The notes: generated by a model from the letters alone, not told the origin. 64,000 nt of DNA from Winogradskyella vidalii (GCF_013403955.1 NZ_JABFDG010000001.1:1240001-1304000); one strand, 5' to 3'; positions 23,754 to 33,383 are shown, counted from the stretch's first letter. A program made the numbers and translations.

Positions 23754-26129
23754 TTACACATTTGCTTCTTTACTGAACTCTTTTTTCAACTCCGTATAAC
23801 CCGGTGTTATTAAGTTGTTGTATTTTTTTGGATTCATATTATATCCATCAAAACCAGAGATGTAATATTTTAGTTCTTTCAGTTTTAGTTTCTGGAAGTA
23901 TTCTGGCACGGCATTTTCAAACTTACAACCATCAATGTCTAAGCGTTCTAAATGGGGTAAATCGGCTATCCAAGTTGGTAAATCTACAAAGTCATTTCCG
24001 CCTAAGGATAAGGTTTTTAAAGTGGTCATATGCTGAATGAAATCTGGCAACACTTCAAACTTATGGTTGATTAAAAACTCGGTTAGTTTTAATTCTGAAA
24101 TACTTTCCGGAATACTATTTACCTCGTCACTAATGCCCCTAAAACTTAATTTTTTCAAGGCTTTAAACTGATTTAATTTAGCATAAGCTTCCATTCCAAA
24201 TTGATAACTTAAGGCAATATAAATCGATTCTAAAACAGGTGCTTCTAAAGTTTCAAGACTTTCAAAAGTGGTATAACTTAAATCTAAAGCTTTTAAATTC
24301 GGCAACGTTACTTTAGGAAACCTAGTTGAAACGTCATAATGTGCCATATTTAAGCCCTCTAAATTGGGCATATTTTTTATAATAGATTCTAGGTTGTCTC
24401 CTTTGTAAAAATCTAATTTAAAATATTTTAATTTCGGAGCAGGTTTAGACGTTAAAGGCACAAGACTAGCTTCATTATTATCTAAATGTAAATATTCTAA
24501 GTTTGTACAATAGTTAAGTACATCTTTAAAATGACCGGTATTTGTATAAGCTTTTAGTGTGGTTAATAGTTTCGGTTTTGGTAAGTATTGCGTTAAATCT
24601 TCTTGCGTATTTTCACATTCATTAATACCCGAAAAATGAAGTGATTTAGTTATTAAGTTGCTAAATAAAACCTTAGGTTCTTCAATCGCTAAATTCCCAA
24701 AATAAGCTTGTTCAGTTTCCAGTAATTTTTCAGCAGGAATATATGCTTTAATATCAAATAGGTATAATTCTTTTATTTTTGAAGGTAAATTAGCAGCATT
24801 CAATACCAATTCACGACAGCTATTAAAACTTAAATACTCTAAATGTTCCAAGTCTTTTAAACCTTCAGGAATACTTTCTATACTGGCGCCGTACATTTTT
24901 AAATAACGTAATTGCGTACATTTTTCAATATCTTGAAACAAGGTTTCCATATGAATTCCTTGATGAATATCGATAGCTTTAAGTGTTGTTAATTGTCCGA
25001 AACCGAGTGTGACTTCAGAAAAATCTGTTATATATTGAATTATTAATTTTTCTAAATAGGTAAAACGTTCAGGATGAGACAATACGTAATTTAAGGTTTT
25101 AGTATCTCTAACTAATAATTCAGTATTTGGAATAGGTGAACTTCCTGGTACAATTTGTAGACTATCATCTAAAGTGATGTATTCACAGCTCTTGGTAAAA
25201 ATTTCATTGTCTTCAATGGTTTTAATTAAAGGAACTGCTTTAAACTTAAGTACAAAAAGCTTATCTAATTGATTGAATCCGCTAGGGATTTCAATAAGAT
25301 TTGGACACTTAAATAAATTAAACTTTTCAAGGTTTACGAGTGTGGCAATACTTTTAGGAAGATTTGTTAAGTGTTCTAATCTTATAAAGTCTAATTCTTT
25401 TAAACTCGTAGGAAGTTGTAATTGAGAAGTGTCTTTTAAATTGACGACGTAGAAGCCTAATTCTTCTAATTTTGTAAGTTTTTCTAGCTGAAGCGACGCT
25501 TGGAAATCTGTTTCTATGTCGCTTAATTCTAGTTGTTTGATATTGTTTAAAGACCAAAACGACTCTGGGAATGCAGTTAATTTAGGTAATTCTAAACTGA
25601 CGTCTTCTAATTGTTTTAAATTTCCTATTGAAATTGGTAACGCTTGGTAATCGCCTTCAATGTCTAAAGCCGTTAAAGAAGTAATATCACAAATTTCCTC
25701 TGGTAATCCGTTAGTAAATACATTGGCTATTTTAAGTTTCGTTATACCGTTTAAACGCGAAATAAGATTGGGTTGCTTTTCTAGAATTTCTGCAATACTT
25801 TTTGTTCTAATAGAAAGCAAAGAAAATTGAAAAGCGTTGTAGATTTTACCTATAGGAAATAATGGGTCTTTAAGTCCGTATTTAAGTAAGGTTTCTAAAA
25901 TTTCACTTGAATTTTCACCATCTGCAGGTAATTTATTACGGGTGTTATATGCACTAAGAAGTTCTGCTGTACCGTATTGCTCTATAGTTGCGGTAATTTC
26001 TGCAACAATAATTTCATCTCTAGACATTTTACCAATAGCAAAAAGCTCATAGAGATAAGCTTTTGGGTAATTGGGATGCGTTTTTAATTGCTTGTAATAT
26101 CGATTAAGGTTGGATAAGTCTAAGATCAT
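23754..26129 (-). CDS. Leucine-rich-repeat protein, LRR-A (791 aa)
   Basis: Some 25 or more irregular LRRs of 20-24 residues (for example LTALDIEGDYQALPISIGNL, LKTLSLGGNDFVDLPTWI) run from about residue 130 to 750. The first ~75 residues are a conserved helical segment (YPKAYLYELFAIGKMS, then RNKLP) also found in the two LRR proteins at 33.4 and 36.0 kb. It has no signal peptide, so it is predicted cytosolic and able to recognise proteins inside the cell. It is the second gene of the operon under palindrome site 7. Confidence 0.88.
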   Translation of the reverse strand: MILDLSNLNRYYKQLKTHPNYPKAYLYELFAIGKMSRDEIIVAEITATIEQYGTAELLSAYNTRNKLPADGENSSEILETLLKYGLKDPLFPIGKIYNAFQFSLLSIRTKSIAEILEKQPNLISRLNGITKLKIANVFTNGLPEEICDITSLTALDIEGDYQALPISIGNLKQLEDVSLELPKLTAFPESFWSLNNIKQLELSDIETDFQASLQLEKLTKLEELGFYVVNLKDTSQLQLPTSLKELDFIRLEHLTNLPKSIATLVNLEKFNLFKCPNLIEIPSGFNQLDKLFVLKFKAVPLIKTIEDNEIFTKSCEYITLDDSLQIVPGSSPIPNTELLVRDTKTLNYVLSHPERFTYLEKLIIQYITDFSEVTLGFGQLTTLKAIDIHQGIHMETLFQDIEKCTQLRYLKMYGASIESIPEGLKDLEHLEYLSFNSCRELVLNAANLPSKIKELYLFDIKAYIPAEKLLETEQAYFGNLAIEEPKVLFSNLITKSLHFSGINECENTQEDLTQYLPKPKLLTTLKAYTNTGHFKDVLNYCTNLEYLHLDNNEASLVPLTSKPAPKLKYFKLDFYKGDNLESIIKNMPNLEGLNMAHYDVSTRFPKVTLPNLKALDLSYTTFESLETLEAPVLESIYIALSYQFGMEAYAKLNQFKALKKLSFRGISDEVNSIPESISELKLTEFLINHKFEVLPDFIQHMTTLKTLSLGGNDFVDLPTWIADLPHLERLDIDGCKFENAVPEYFQKLKLKELKYYISGFDGYNMNPKKYNNLITPGYTELKKEFSKEANV

Positions 26130-26198
26130 TGTATAGGTTTGTAAAGTAAAACGTTGATTTTTTTTGTAAACAATATTTCAAAGGAATACGATGAGATA

Positions 26199-26579
26199 TT
26201 AAGCCGACATACGGTTAATTGCTTCCATTCGTTTTAAAATGATAGGTACAAACAACGCGAATTTGGCATTAAACTCTTCTTGTGTTTTAGCCGTGTTTAA
26301 GTTTTCACCCATAGTTACCCAAGTAGCAAATAAAGCGTCTTCCTTACTAGATTCATCAGTATCCATATTTAAGGCTTTAATTAATTGGAAGTTCTCATCG
26401 GTATTATAGAATCCGGTTTTACTCACAATTTCAAAAACAAGTTCAAAGATGTTTCTTGTATCTAAAAGTTCATTAATTTTAATTTCTGTTTCCTTGGAAG
26501 CGCTAACAGATTCAAAAACATCAACCATTAAATTTTGTACTCTTCCGTTAATACTAAAGTCTAGATTTTTCAAAATCAT
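26199..26579 (-). CDS. Small helical protein (126 aa)
   Basis: An all-helical 126-residue acidic protein beginning MILKNLDFSINGRVQNLM, with no family recognised. The start is the ATG 20 bp from the -7 box of palindrome site 7, making a short leader. It is the first gene of the operon that continues, after 69 bp, with LRR-A and the 256-residue protein; its role may be as a partner of LRR-A (context only). Confidence 0.7.
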   Translation of the reverse strand: MILKNLDFSINGRVQNLMVDVFESVSASKETEIKINELLDTRNIFELVFEIVSKTGFYNTDENFQLIKALNMDTDESSKEDALFATWVTMGENLNTAKTQEEFNAKFALFVPIILKRMEAINRMSA

Positions 26580-26598
26580 ATTATTTTATTATTCCATA

Positions 26599-26645
26599 CA
26601 AATTTATGCTAGTCGATTACGTTTTTTATCACGGTATTCAGCGAT
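26599..26645 (-). promoter_or_regulatory. Palindrome promoter, site 7 (LRR-A operon)
   Basis: On the minus strand ATCGCTGAATACCGTGAT (26628-26645), 21 bp, then a perfect -7 box TAAATTTG (26599-26606). Confidence 0.85.
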
Positions 26646-26675
26646 TTTAAGTTTTAGCTATATACCATTTGAGCA

Positions 26676-26709
26676 TAAAAAAAGGTGTTACAGTATTGTA
26701 AACACCTTA
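26676..26709 (-). terminator. Terminator after GNAT gene
   Basis: Read on the minus strand, stem AAGGTGTTTAC / GTAACACCTT is followed by seven T. It separates the acetyltransferase unit from the site 7 promoter. Confidence 0.85.
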
Positions 26710-26731
26710 TTGTTTTATAAGTTAAGGAACG

Positions 26732-27250
26732 TTATTTGTACTCTAAATACATAATGTGATTAGGATTAGAATGGGTTTCTGAAATTTGAAAATCATAAGC
26801 GCCTGCAATTTTAAAGCCCATTCTTTTATAAAAATCAACAGCCTTATTGTTTTCCGTCCAAACGACTAACCAAATTCCATTTTGCTGATGTTGTTGGGAT
26901 AAAGCGATATTAAAATCGAGTAATTTTAGACCTAATTGTTTGCCGTGAAAGGCTTTTAAAAGATAGATACGGTCTAGTTTGGTAATGTTTTTATCGCCTA
27001 TATTTATATTAGGACATTCCAATTCTATTTTTGAAAACCCAGCAAGGATTTCGTTATGATAGATAAGGTGGTATGCGACTTGGTTATTTTCAAATTCTTT
27101 GCGTATGGCTTCGGTATTATAGGTCTTTAAAATGAAGTTATTTATATCGCTTTTAGAAGCGCTGTGGCCGTGAGATTCGGAAAAGGTCTGTTGTGCTAGT
27201 TCTGCAATTAATTCGGAATGCTCTACATTTGCTTTTATAATTCCAACCAT
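26732..27250 (-). CDS. GNAT-family N-acetyltransferase
   Basis: This 172-residue protein has the GNAT fold: motif A around LDRIYLLKAFHGKQLGLKLL (acetyl-CoA loop of the Q/R-x-x-G-x-G/A class, here degenerate as GKQLG) and motif B with WTENNKAVDFYKRMGFKI. The acceptor substrate is not predictable. It is 88 bp after the small MolR-associated genes and may be the last gene of that operon, as a terminator follows at 26676-26709. Confidence 0.85.
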   Translation of the reverse strand: MVGIIKANVEHSELIAELAQQTFSESHGHSASKSDINNFILKTYNTEAIRKEFENNQVAYHLIYHNEILAGFSKIELECPNINIGDKNITKLDRIYLLKAFHGKQLGLKLLDFNIALSQQHQQNGIWLVVWTENNKAVDFYKRMGFKIAGAYDFQISETHSNPNHIMYLEYK

Positions 27251-27338
27251 TTTAATGCCTTTATCTTCTATTTCGGATTTGTTTTTTTGCGAAATTATGG
27301 TTTTTCTAACTATAGAAACTGTAAATTTTAGTTAAGAA

Positions 27339-27647
27339 TTAATGTTTTAATTGAATGATTTTAGTATTCAAAAATTGAAATGTCCCTCGTCCTGAAACCT
27401 GCTTAGAATATAGGCTATGCTCTTCTCCATATGAAACACCAGAATTTACATCAAACCTAAAGTCTGCATTTTTAAAACTGAACGTTTTGTCGCTGCTGTT
27501 TACAGAAATAGTGGTTGGATTTAAGCTAACGTCCCAATAGCTAGAAGCTTCATTGCCACATTCTAAATGGGCTAATAAATGTCCCCAACTTTTATTATGG
27601 TTAGCGATATGTTCTGCTAATTGAGTTTGAATGTTTTTGAGTTCCAT
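27339..27647 (-). CDS. Hypothetical protein in MolR operon (102 aa)
   Basis: The start is placed at the ATG MELKNIQTQL (27647), 8 bp after the stop of the preceding gene; the longer TTG start would overlap that gene. An N-terminal helix is followed by a beta-rich domain (YWDVSLNPTTISVN, KTFSFKNADFRFDV, GRGTFQFLN). It is not recognised as a named family. Its small size and position suggest an accessory or immunity-like protein. Confidence 0.65.
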   Translation of the reverse strand: MELKNIQTQLAEHIANHNKSWGHLLAHLECGNEASSYWDVSLNPTTISVNSSDKTFSFKNADFRFDVNSGVSYGEEHSLYSKQVSGRGTFQFLNTKIIQLKH

Positions 27648-27655
27648 ATTAAAAA

Positions 27656-28069
27656 CTACCAATAGGTTCCTACTAGAAACGTCATTCTTATAAATGCAAT
27701 GACACTTTCTGATGTTAATTCTAAAGGTGTCTTTAAATCCGTGATTTCATCGTCGTCTACAAACACCACGAATAATCCGTCTTTAAAGGCTAACAATACA
27801 TTGTCTATGGCGTGTTGATGATTAGCAAGTGTTGTATTAGTAATCTCTCCAAAATCGACTTTACCACTTTGGGCTTGTTCTTGGATTTCGGCAGGACTTA
27901 AAAATCCAACGACGTTTACTTCGGTGCGTTTTTTATTATAGGCATCGACTTGATGTTTAACACAGCCAATTAATAAATCTTTTAGATTTTTAGGGTTTTC
28001 ATTTAGAGTAAAAGGGATTTCTTTTACTTTTTTCTTCCCGAGTCGTTTTAGTTGTAACGTGAGTTCCAT
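27656..28069 (-). CDS. Small conserved protein of MolR loci (137 aa)
   Basis: A 137-residue soluble protein. It begins MELTLQLKRLGKKKVKEIPF, has the segment SGKVDFGEI in the middle, and ends with AFKDGLFVVFVDDDEI and FIRMTFLVGTYW. From memory, proteins with this look accompany DUF4132/MolR genes, but I have no firm family name. It is the gene after MolR on the same strand; the 116-bp gap holds a hairpin repeat. Confidence 0.7.
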   Translation of the reverse strand: MELTLQLKRLGKKKVKEIPFTLNENPKNLKDLLIGCVKHQVDAYNKKRTEVNVVGFLSPAEIQEQAQSGKVDFGEITNTTLANHQHAIDNVLLAFKDGLFVVFVDDDEITDLKTPLELTSESVIAFIRMTFLVGTYW

Positions 28070-28085
28070 GATTTACGTATGTTTT

Positions 28086-28178
28086 GCGTTAGGGATTGCC
28101 GTGGAAAGCCCACAGTGTGTTAGCACGAGGACTTGCAACAGAAAGCCCGACCTCGCCTAAGCGAGGTAACGCCCTAAT
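28086..28178. repeat. Flavobacterial-type intergenic hairpin repeat
   Basis: The element between the MolR gene and the next gene starts GCGTTAGGGATT and ends with the imperfect inverted copy CGCCCTAATG. Inside are two copies of GAAAGCCC (near 28104 and 28141) and a perfect 7-bp hairpin ACCTCGC-CTAA-GCGAGGT (28150-28167). It is GC-richer than its surroundings. Similar dispersed elements follow genes in Flavobacteriaceae (from memory). Confidence 0.55.
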
Positions 28179-28185
28179 GATTGTA

Positions 28186-31100
28186 TTAACTATTAATTTG
28201 TGCCAAAATGGTTGGATCTTGGATTTTATGGTCTTCTGAAAGCAATTTCATTTTTGAAATAATTTCTGCCGATTTTGGGTCTTCGTCAACAAAAGGCAAG
28301 AACATGCGTCCACGATGCTGACTGTGCACCGGAATGATGGATAACGACAGTCCGTTTTTGCTCACCTGACCACTTCCTAAATGAATGCTATATTCGCCTA
28401 AAGTTCCTTTTATAAAAATATGACGCTCTTTAACCGTAATATTTTTAAGCTTGAATAATAGAGCTGAAGCTTCGGCCAAGGCACCACGCATTTCCATGGT
28501 ACTGTGACTCGCTTCTGGGTCTACGCCACCAACGTGAGCAACACTTACCACAAGATCGACATCGCGCATAATTTCGCTAAATACTACCGACGGAATTTCG
28601 GTTAGCGGAATTCTCTCGTAGCTATCTATGGAATGGAAACACACATCTTCTAACGTTGGCGCTTCTGCCTCTGATGGTGAATACCAATCTGCCATGGCGT
28701 ACATCGTAGCTATAAAACCGTGTTTATGATATACTTTTTGCAAACCTTCTTCCATACTCACCGTCCAACCGCGACCACGTAATAAGGCTACGGTTTTTTT
28801 AGGTTGAATTTGGTGGCCTTGGTAACGTTCTGAGCGGTTACTATGCTCACGCTCATCGTCGGTTATGAGGTATAATTCTCTAAATACTTGTTTAAAGGGT
28901 TGTACTAAGCGTTCTGCAAATAAGTGTTTTTGATAGATATCCCATTCAACATTTTTGTAAAGATGAGATGGATGCGCAATAAGCAAGACATCGTCTTCTG
29001 CTAATTGGTGTGTTTTACCTGTGGCATCTGTTAAAATACCTGCGGTGTAAAATCCGGTAATTTCTTTTTCTGGAACGTACATGACTAATTTGCTCAACAT
29101 CACTTTTACAATAGGATGCTGCATCATATTATGAATTTCTTGTGCCGTAAATTTATCTTCGTTTACCATCGCATTTTCCAACGATAAACGTGTTCTGCTG
29201 TATTGTCTAGACAGATATGTTTTGTTATCTTTTAAAGCAATAACTTGCTTGTCTTTACGTAATTTAGCCGGAATATTTTTTAATGATTTTCCTGCTTTGG
29301 TGATTTTAAATTCTGTTTTACCAAGGTCATTAATTACTAATTCTATCACCGTTTCTTCTATAGAGATTACGGCATTTTTCATAATAGTTTGCGTGGCTTT
29401 GGCTTCCATGGCCCAACTGAAACGTACGCGGTCTTGGTAACCTGCAGTTCTAGATAAATTATCTAGACTAATTTCTACGGCAGTAGCTTCACTTTCCTGA
29501 CGTTGTGCCCCAAATTGCTTGCTTTCTTTAAGGAAGTCTTGCAATAAGTTGTAACGTTTTAATAAATCTTTTTCTGGTACGGTTTTACTTAACGGAATTA
29601 AACCTAAAGCACGCACGTAATCTTTATCGCGTTTGTCTTTAATTTTTTTCAGCGTCTCGGTGATTTTTACTTCGCCAAGCATCACACTAGAATAGAGTTT
29701 TACTTGTCGGTGTCCGTTTCCATCAGTAATATATTTGGCGGCATCGTGTAGTAGTTTCCAATTGCTTTTTCCAATAGTTTTATAAACTTTATTAAACCAA
29801 TCGACATCGATGGCGCCAAGAGCAAAATCACTTTTTGGAATGTTAGAATAACGCGAAATAATCGTTTCTTTTTCGCTATTCATATAATCTGAAGCGTGTG
29901 CTTGAAACCACCAAACAGCATCTTCTAATTTTTCTAACCCTAAATATTCACCCACAACACCTGTCCATTGTGTGGCATAACAGGCCAATTCTATTAATCG
30001 TTTTTTAGTCACTTTAGAGCCGTCTGCACGTGCGGCAAAATCGGCATAACTTTCATTGTCTTTAAAAAGAGATTTTTTTAGAAGGCCGCTAAAAATTGTT
30101 TTTTTACTATCGCCGTAATAGCTGTAACCACGTTCAAAATTATCTTTTCCTAAACGTTCTAAAATTCTAAAGACATAATCTACACCTTCTACGCGGTGAA
30201 TACCATTCATGTAGCCTGTTGCCGTGGTTTCTAAATCACCGCGCTCTAATTCTGTTTCTAATAAATTGGTTTTTAAAGGTAAAAATACGTGCTTAGGCAC
30301 ACAGTCTTTTTCTATCCATTTATAATTCATTCTGTAATTAAAACCACCATCCATGATGACCATCAATTCACGAGAATGTAAGGCTTGAAAGCGTATGTCA
30401 TCATCATTAATTAAGCCTTTTTTGTAAAGTCTTAATGTAACAGCGATACTAGGGAATGGTACAATACCAGGTCTACTGAATTGTTTTGTAATTACCTTTA
30501 CATCCTCAGTCGTATTAGGATAAGCAATATCTTGTGCTACTAAATACATATAAGTTCCCCAATATTTTTGAAGTTGTGCTTCTGTAAGAAACTCCAAATT
30601 ACTCATACTTAAACTTGGTACAAGAGGTAAAATAACATTTGTCCAGTTAAACGTTTTTTTATTGTAACGATAATTAGAGGTTTGATACTGTACTGACTTA
30701 AGCTTGTCAGGGAAATTAGCAATCATATCTTCCATAACATCTAGCTTAAAATTAGCAATCGTTTTTTCTTCTGCGTAGACTTTAAATAGACGAATTAAAA
30801 TTTTAGTATAGGCATCAGATTTTGAATTGTAACGATCTTTTTTATCTAATTTTAAACCATTTAAATCTGGATAGTACTGTCTAGCAAAAGACTCAAAATC
30901 TTTATAATCTCCAAACGGGTTATTGTGATTTTTAATGTAACGAATTGCAGCATACATTTCAAAATCATTTAGTTGACTTTGTTCGTACCATGCAATCCAA
31001 GCTTTAGCTAATGGAATGTTATGCAACAGCTCTTCTGGTGTTGCATCATCACCTAAGCGTTTTATATCTCGAATGCCTTTTTCAATATAAGTAGTTGCTA

Positions 31101-33186
31101 TTTCTCCTTTATAAAGTTCTGTTTGATATTCGTAATTATTATTTTTAGTAACACTATCTATTAACGCATTAACAGCTTTTACAATTTTATTAGTATCAAT
31201 AAATTCTTTGAATTTAAACCCTAAAGATCCAGATGTTGTGATTCCTAATTTATCAAAGAAATTGGTTTTTTTCTCAAAACGTGATTGTGGAATATATAGA
31301 GGCGTTAAATTATCGTAATCGATAGCTCCAAAACCATTACTGTAATTAAATTCTTCTGAAGTATCCGAAAATTTATCTAAATACACCTGTTCGTTTTTAG
31401 TGATTTTAGGACGCTCGTTATACATGTGAATTTGCTCTTCTACATAATTAGATTGTCTGTTGGCATCATGCAAAAGGGTTAACACTTCTAATCCTGCTAA
31501 ACGCTGGTCGATGCTTTTTGAAGACACTAAATTGGTTGTACGCGTTCTTAAGCTGTCTACCGGTAATTGGAGTAGTAACTGAATTAAAGCCGTTCGTAAA
31601 CCTTTATGTTTTCGTCTTAATAAATCTTCAACAATGTCTAAATCGGCATCATAAAGATGCATTTTACTGAACAAATTTAACCCCGTAGACATGAGCAGTT
31701 CATTACGGTTGTAAATGGCTTTTCTTGCTAAGGCGCGTTTCCAAGAATATTGGTCGAAATTTAAACGTTCTTTCTCCTTTAATTTTTGTTCGTAATTGTA
31801 AAAAGAATAGCTGTAATGTTTTGAGAATACTTTTCGAATATAGTCTTCTCTAAATTCGGTTGGTATAATCTCTAAATCATTAGAAATTAATTCTAATTGC
31901 GCTTCTGTGGCACCATTAATTAAAAAACGATAGAAATACAGTGGATTTGGTGTAAAACTCCACCATGAGAATATTTTACTTTCAAAGGTTTTACCTTTTG
32001 CTTCGGCTGTTTTTGCAACAGTAAATAGTTTTAAAAAGGTTTCATTATCTAAAGTTTGGGTTGGTAAGTTTACCGCTACCCAATGGTCTAGAGCATAATC
32101 TTTACCTACTTCATTTTTGAAAAAATCCACCAAAAGATCATTTGTTTTGTCGGTTTGACTAATGAAATATAAGGCAAGAACCTTTTTGTGTCTATCTTCC
32201 GATTCAAAAACAATATCGAGGGCTTTTCTGTTTGCGGTATCTACATCTAAAATACCAATGGACCACAAACCAACTAACACTTCTAAATTATCTTTACTCT
32301 TTAAGTAGGTGTCTACTTCTTTTACATTTAAAATTAGAGATTGCGCCAATTGTAATACGCGGTTAATAACCGATTTTTTAGGCGTGTCCCAATTTAATCC
32401 AAACCACGTGCTCACTGCCCTGTTAACACTGCTAAAACGAGCTAAGTCGTTTTCTAAAACAACAGAAATCATATATTTTAGGGCGCCAAGACCAGATTCA
32501 TCTAAAGCTTCTAAAATGGTTTGTCTTAAACCTTCTTGACGTTGGGCGGCGAGTAGTAATTTACCCACCATTTCCCAATGTTTTTCGTCTTCAGAAAGTA
32601 GCAGGGCTTTTATAATATCTGCGCTTATACCACCAATTTCATCTTCATTTTGAATAATATCGTCTAACAATTCATCAAACATACCATTTCCATTATGAAG
32701 TAAAATGGCTAAAAAGAGGCTGTTTCCGTGAGGAAAATAGGTGCTGTATTGAAAATGTTCATGTAGTGTTAATCCACCAAATCCCATTCTGCTAGAGTTT
32801 AGGAATGCTCTAAAAGTCACTATTTTTTTGTGTATAACATCTTCGCCATCTCGCGATCTAAAGGCTTGCCTATTATAAGAATCTTGATAGGGTAAGGTGT
32901 TTATAAAATCCCACATTGCTGCTAGATATGGCGCTTGAATAATACCGAATAACTGCATTCCTAAACGCATCCCTTCTGGTGTGGTCCAAGGATTTATATT
33001 AAAAGGATCTTCGAAGGCGGCAATAAAATCATACTGATTATAGTAGACGCGTTTATCTTTTTCTATACCAGCCAACACTTTTGCTAAAACACGATAAGGC
33101 TCAGAATACGCACGAAATTCAAACCGGTCTACCGCTGGTTTTTTGTATTGCTCAAGGTGTTTTCTAGCATCTTCTATAGGGATCAT
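28186..33186 (-). CDS. MolR-like DUF4132 protein (1666 aa)
   Basis: This is a giant cytosolic protein. The first ~600 residues are helical repeats of HEAT/ARM look (many VLALYFISQ-type amphipathic helices). The C-terminal ~350 residues match DUF4132, the domain of E. coli MolR/YehI: VYHKHGFIATMYAMADWY, VVSVAHVGGVDPEASHST, and the closing FLPFVDEDPKSAEIISKM and IQDPTILAQI. No N-terminal WGR domain is visible. In E. coli, molR-type genes neighbour a MoxR ATPase and a vWA protein (yeh locus). Here the vWA gene is 22 kb away but shares the same operator. It is transcribed from palindrome site 8 with a ~65-nt leader. Confidence 0.88.
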   Translation of the reverse strand: MIPIEDARKHLEQYKKPAVDRFEFRAYSEPYRVLAKVLAGIEKDKRVYYNQYDFIAAFEDPFNINPWTTPEGMRLGMQLFGIIQAPYLAAMWDFINTLPYQDSYNRQAFRSRDGEDVIHKKIVTFRAFLNSSRMGFGGLTLHEHFQYSTYFPHGNSLFLAILLHNGNGMFDELLDDIIQNEDEIGGISADIIKALLLSEDEKHWEMVGKLLLAAQRQEGLRQTILEALDESGLGALKYMISVVLENDLARFSSVNRAVSTWFGLNWDTPKKSVINRVLQLAQSLILNVKEVDTYLKSKDNLEVLVGLWSIGILDVDTANRKALDIVFESEDRHKKVLALYFISQTDKTNDLLVDFFKNEVGKDYALDHWVAVNLPTQTLDNETFLKLFTVAKTAEAKGKTFESKIFSWWSFTPNPLYFYRFLINGATEAQLELISNDLEIIPTEFREDYIRKVFSKHYSYSFYNYEQKLKEKERLNFDQYSWKRALARKAIYNRNELLMSTGLNLFSKMHLYDADLDIVEDLLRRKHKGLRTALIQLLLQLPVDSLRTRTTNLVSSKSIDQRLAGLEVLTLLHDANRQSNYVEEQIHMYNERPKITKNEQVYLDKFSDTSEEFNYSNGFGAIDYDNLTPLYIPQSRFEKKTNFFDKLGITTSGSLGFKFKEFIDTNKIVKAVNALIDSVTKNNNYEYQTELYKGEIATTYIEKGIRDIKRLGDDATPEELLHNIPLAKAWIAWYEQSQLNDFEMYAAIRYIKNHNNPFGDYKDFESFARQYYPDLNGLKLDKKDRYNSKSDAYTKILIRLFKVYAEEKTIANFKLDVMEDMIANFPDKLKSVQYQTSNYRYNKKTFNWTNVILPLVPSLSMSNLEFLTEAQLQKYWGTYMYLVAQDIAYPNTTEDVKVITKQFSRPGIVPFPSIAVTLRLYKKGLINDDDIRFQALHSRELMVIMDGGFNYRMNYKWIEKDCVPKHVFLPLKTNLLETELERGDLETTATGYMNGIHRVEGVDYVFRILERLGKDNFERGYSYYGDSKKTIFSGLLKKSLFKDNESYADFAARADGSKVTKKRLIELACYATQWTGVVGEYLGLEKLEDAVWWFQAHASDYMNSEKETIISRYSNIPKSDFALGAIDVDWFNKVYKTIGKSNWKLLHDAAKYITDGNGHRQVKLYSSVMLGEVKITETLKKIKDKRDKDYVRALGLIPLSKTVPEKDLLKRYNLLQDFLKESKQFGAQRQESEATAVEISLDNLSRTAGYQDRVRFSWAMEAKATQTIMKNAVISIEETVIELVINDLGKTEFKITKAGKSLKNIPAKLRKDKQVIALKDNKTYLSRQYSRTRLSLENAMVNEDKFTAQEIHNMMQHPIVKVMLSKLVMYVPEKEITGFYTAGILTDATGKTHQLAEDDVLLIAHPSHLYKNVEWDIYQKHLFAERLVQPFKQVFRELYLITDDEREHSNRSERYQGHQIQPKKTVALLRGRGWTVSMEEGLQKVYHKHGFIATMYAMADWYSPSEAEAPTLEDVCFHSIDSYERIPLTEIPSVVFSEIMRDVDLVVSVAHVGGVDPEASHSTMEMRGALAEASALLFKLKNITVKERHIFIKGTLGEYSIHLGSGQVSKNGLSLSIIPVHSQHRGRMFLPFVDEDPKSAEIISKMKLLSEDHKIQDPTILAQINS

Positions 33187-33258
33187 ATCTCTTAAATATT
33201 TTTAACTATGGTCATTAACAATGATTTGTCTTTTTCTATACAAACCGAATTACTGATG

Positions 33259-33305
33259 GCAAGGTAAAAGAAATCTGTTTGTTTAAACTCACGGTATTTA
33301 GTGAT
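33259..33305 (-). promoter_or_regulatory. Palindrome promoter, site 8 (MolR)
   Basis: On the minus strand ATCACTAAATACCGTGAG (33288-33305), 21 bp, then TACCTTGC (33259-33266). The TA is at the expected place but the TTTG half of the -7 box is weak. It faces the MolR gene and is back to back with site 9 (centres 49 bp apart). Confidence 0.7.
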
Positions 33306-33336
33306 TTTTATAAAGGGCGTTTTTTACGTTTTAAAT

Positions 33337-33383
33337 ATCACAGAATACAGTGACAAAACACAGCTGCTTTTAAAATAGGTTTG
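33337..33383 (+). promoter_or_regulatory. Palindrome promoter, site 9 (LRR-B/LRR-C)
   Basis: ATCACAGAATACAGTGAC (33337-33354), 21 bp, then a perfect -7 box TAGGTTTG (33376-33383). The ATG of LRR-B is at 33406. Confidence 0.85.

Noticed and set aside
28186-33186. WGR domain at the N-terminus of the MolR-like protein
   Set aside because: No WGR-type strand pattern is visible; the N-terminal half looks like helical repeats.
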